Source: Glossina fuscipes (taxonomy: Eukaryota; Arthropoda; Insecta; Diptera; Glossinidae). From it: a DNA stretch of 64,000 nucleotides. The position numbers and the translations under genes were made by a program. Below are positions 62,039-64,000 of this stretch, piece by piece. Under the pieces are notes generated by a model, which was not told the origin of the DNA, did no database searches, and was given only the letters and a program-made list of their open reading frames with translations. The stretch covers positions 3,663,979 through 3,727,978 of the forward strand of contig NW_023998464.1 of the NCBI RefSeq assembly GCF_014805625.2, given 5' to 3'. Numbering within the stretch: the stretch's first letter is position 1; each line of letters opens with the position of its first letter.

Positions 62039-62119
62039 TATAAAAGAAATTGCTGATCTTTTTAGTGGTTTGCTGATTGTTTGCGATTCTTTTCCTTGGT
62101 CGCTTTTGCTCTTCTATCA
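62039..62119 (+). repeat. Dispersed element end, copy 2, abutting Cdc23
   Basis: Matches 35201-35296 from 'tataaaagaaattg' to 'cttttgctcttctatca' and, like it, ends at 'ctatca'. Immediately to the right is the Cdc23 coding sequence (minus strand), which loses family similarity exactly at this boundary. The I-like LINE ends about 80 bp to the left. Confidence 0.75.
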
Positions 62120-62610
62120 AAACACCGTATAAATACATGCCGTAACCGTCTAATTTATTTCGCGAATGCTCTGGCCGCAAAGTAAACAAAATCTCACCCA
62201 GGTCTTTAAATCGACCTGATTCATTTAGATTCGATTGATCAAAGGGCGAATCCAACCGTCTTTTCTCCACTGCCATACAAGTGGCAAAAAGATGAAGGAA
62301 TCTGGGAACTGGAGAACTAGCATTCCGCACTAAATGAGCAGCTTTATCATATTCACGTACATCAAAGTAACTTTTAGTCAGAAAATAATTATCGTATTCT
62401 TTCGGTGCTATGCCTTCCAGCATTTTAATACCGAAATTATCTTTTTCATCCTCTCCGTCAATAACCACGTCAGCAAGAATTAACCGCAAGGCCGTGGCAA
62501 ATTTCAGCTAACCATTTGACGCTGTACACTAAACCACGTTTCTGACATTCCACTATACCCTGTCTTAACTCTTTTTTAGCGTCGAGTACGTTAAAGAAGT
62601 TATCCTCCAT
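62120..62610 (-). pseudogene. Cdc23: 5' part of Cdc23/APC8, anaphase-promoting complex subunit
   Basis: Cdc23 (APC8) is a TPR scaffold subunit of the APC/C ubiquitin ligase. From ATG at 62610 the minus strand reads MEDNFFNVLDAKKELRQGIV, then SVKWLAEI; a one-base shift near 62498-62504 leads to ATALRLILADVVIDG, DNYFLTKSYFDVREYDKAAH, FLHLFATCMAVEKRR and LDGYGMYLYGVL. This corresponds to about the first 160 residues; human APC8 is about 600. Coding similarity stops at 62120, where a dispersed element end begins, and no later TPR exon is found on this strand in the window. Either a TE-filled intron or insertion separates the rest, or this is a truncated copy or misjoin. The one-base shift may be a sequencing error. 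Confidence 0.85.
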
Positions 62611-62927
62611 TATTTAACAAATAAAAATAATTAACACATAATTATAAAGAGCGAGTTATTAAGCGCTGCTTACTCGAAAACCGAACTGTCATGTTGATCA
62701 CCCCATATTAAAATTTCCGCTCTACTTCTAATCGTTGTTTATAAATTGAATAAATCGATTATATTTAGCAAGGCCTACATATAGAATGAGTTAAACATTT
62801 TATGTAAAAATATTAGATGTTTAGATGTCAGCTTGTGAAAGTCGATAACCCTTAACATAGAGTGTTAAAAAGCATTCAGTATCTTGCGCTTGCAAGGCAT
62901 TTCTCCTTTCCTTTTCTATTGTCATAG
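62611..62927. promoter_or_regulatory. Head-to-head spacer between Cdc23 and the SMYD-like fragment
   Basis: 317 bp upstream of the Cdc23 ATG and of the first visible SMYD-like exon. It should contain the Cdc23 promoter if that end is intact. No defined motif. Confidence 0.35.
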
Positions 62928-63353
62928 TGTCATAAAATCGCCCAAAATGATACGCTGGGAAGGTAACAAAAAAAAAAAAAAAAAATCTTACAACTAAAAT
63001 AAAAATTTGCTTAAAAGGATTACATAAAATTAATTTTTAGATACGTTCGAGCTTGTGAAAATATAAAAGCCGGCGAACCAATATTAAATGAAAGCCCTAT
63101 ACGGATAATTGCTTGCCCTGGTGATAAGAGATGCAGAAATTGCTTTCGGTTGACTCAAAGTTATTGTAGGTAAGTAAAATACAATTTTCATTTATTGTAT
63201 TAAAGATAACGAAAGACTTACTAACTTTAGTAAATGTTCAATAACTCCATTATGCTCCAATTGCCGTAGTCATCATTTATATGATTGTAACACATTTTCG
63301 CTTATGTCTAAAGAAGTGCAGTTCGAAAATTTGCGTAAAAATTCAGAATGTTA
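62928..63353 (+). pseudogene. SMYD-type (SET/MYND) N-terminal fragment
   Basis: Three exon pieces, 62928-62962, 63041-63169 and from 63231, join in frame: KIAQNDTLGR/YVRACENIKAGEPILNES, then RCRNCFRLTQSYCR/KCSITPLCSNC, then HHLYDCNTF and FENLRKNSECYF. This is the start of a SET domain (GxYV...A..xIKAGExIL) followed by Cys pairs in the position of an MYND finger, as in arthropod SMYD proteins (protein methyltransferase family). The first coding exon is not seen. Similarity ends near 63353, where TACO1-like coding begins without an intergenic space. The SET catalytic core is absent, so it is a truncated or captured fragment. Confidence 0.65.
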
Positions 63354-64000
63354 CTTCGAAAAAATATGCCGATGTCAAGCATCCAAAGTAGTATTAAAAA
63401 GTGCCAGCAAAACAAAACGGAACTAAAGAGATGCCGCCTCGATTTGCGTTTTAAGCAAAAAGTTTTCATCGTTTTGATTATTTACACCGATAATTATTCA
63501 GGTCTGAAACAGGAGATTGCACCAATATTAAGAAAGTCCGGGTAAGTGATAAAACTTAATTTGTTCCTGATTTTAAAATGGTTACTTTCAAAATTATTCC
63601 CAGCGCTATGATAGATACGAATAACTCGTTTGAAGAGTATGGTCTTATAGAAGCAACCGTCAGTAAGGAGCATTTAGTTTCATCGAAAAATATTGAGGAG
63701 TTAGCTACAGAAAATGCCATCGAATGTGGAGCAGAAGAAGTTGAAGTATCTGATGCCGCTGCAGGGCTTGTTAAAGTAAGGCGTTTAGAAGCGAAATCTT
63801 CGAATGCTGAGAATACTGAACTTCCATGTTTCTATTAGTTTATTTGCAGACCTGAAGAGTTGCTTTCCTTGCGGAAATCGATTGAAACAAAAAACTATAT
63901 CATCGAAAATATGGAACACATCTATACGCCCGTGGTACATTCAATTGTCCATATTTTTTTGCTTAATGTTTATTCATTTGTTATATTTAGAAATATGTGG
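63347..64000 (+). CDS. TACO1/YebC-like mitochondrial translational activator, partial at both ends
   Basis: TACO1 (YebC family) activates translation of mitochondrial COX1 mRNA. Exons at about 63347-63541, 63604-63775 and 63839-63934 join as RKSG/AMIDTNN and AAGLVK/FICRPEELL. Matches: LRKNMPMSSIQSSIKKCQQN, VFIVLIIYTDNYSGLKQEIAPIL, FEEYGLIEATVS, NAIECGAEEVEV and LLSLRKSIETKNYII, in the same order as human TACO1. The first third of the protein (GHSKW-type region) is absent; upstream is the SMYD-like fragment. The last exon ends with a GT at 63935 and the C-terminus lies beyond the window. Confidence 0.8.

Overview
This is a eukaryotic, AT-rich, intron-bearing window from a higher dipteran (fly) nuclear genome. 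Genes have short introns of about 60-70 bp with GT..AG ends, fly-type ZAD zinc-finger and MOV10/Armitage-type genes are present, and the sequence is littered with non-LTR retrotransposon wreckage. The pairing of a neuroligin gene with the RNA polymerase I subunit gene Polr1F recalls Drosophila CG13772 (Nlg2) and CG13773, as I remember them. A calyptrate fly is my best guess but is inference. There are no bacterial features, CRISPR arrays or convincing tRNA/rRNA genes. Two 10-N assembly gaps (13685-13694 and 52674-52683) show this is a draft scaffold.

Layout. 1-5.2 kb: no recognised gene, probably upstream or intronic DNA of neuroligin. 5.2-10.5 kb: eleven exons of a neuroligin (+), lacking only the N-terminal exon(s). 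10.5-19.3 kb: noncoding DNA with two decayed CR1/Jockey-type LINE fragments (-). 19.4-20.8 kb: Polr1F/RPA43 (-). 22.7-23.9 kb: a GILT-like thiol reductase (+). 24.7-27.1 kb: NHLRC2 (-), head-to-head with an IPP-like BTB-Kelch gene (+, 27.8-29.9 kb). 30.7-31.6 kb: an internally deleted mariner with intact ends. 32.2-34.9 kb: fragments of a sorting nexin and of an Armitage/MOV10 helicase, separated by a LINE fragment. 36.6-43.6 kb: HEATR1/UTP10 (+). 44.6-47.9 kb: decayed I-like LINE (-). 48.4-49.5 kb: ALKBH4 (+), tail-to-tail with a ZAD-C2H2 zinc-finger gene (-, 49.7-50.9 kb). 51-57 kb: mostly noncoding DNA with LINE remnants. 57.2-62.0 kb: a long, broken I-clade LINE (+) with RNase H and a TAA tail. 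62.1-64 kb: 5' part of a Cdc23/APC8 gene (-), then a SMYD-type fragment fused to a TACO1-like gene (+), running off the window.

The intact genes are housekeeping (ribosome biogenesis: Polr1F and HEATR1; redox: GILT and NHLRC2; demethylase-family ALKBH4; a BTB-Kelch adaptor) plus one synaptic adhesion gene. They are not a functional operon-like unit. The least expected feature is a set of truncated, intron-containing host-gene pieces (SNX20/21-like, Armitage-like, Cdc23, SMYD-like/TACO1). In two places an identical-looking ~80-96 bp repeat end lies against unrelated or exon-like sequence. Gene-fragment capture or shuffling by a mobile element, and draft misassembly, are the two competing explanations. 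Single-base shifts in or near homopolymer runs in HEATR1, the Armitage fragment and Cdc23 point to residual sequencing indels.
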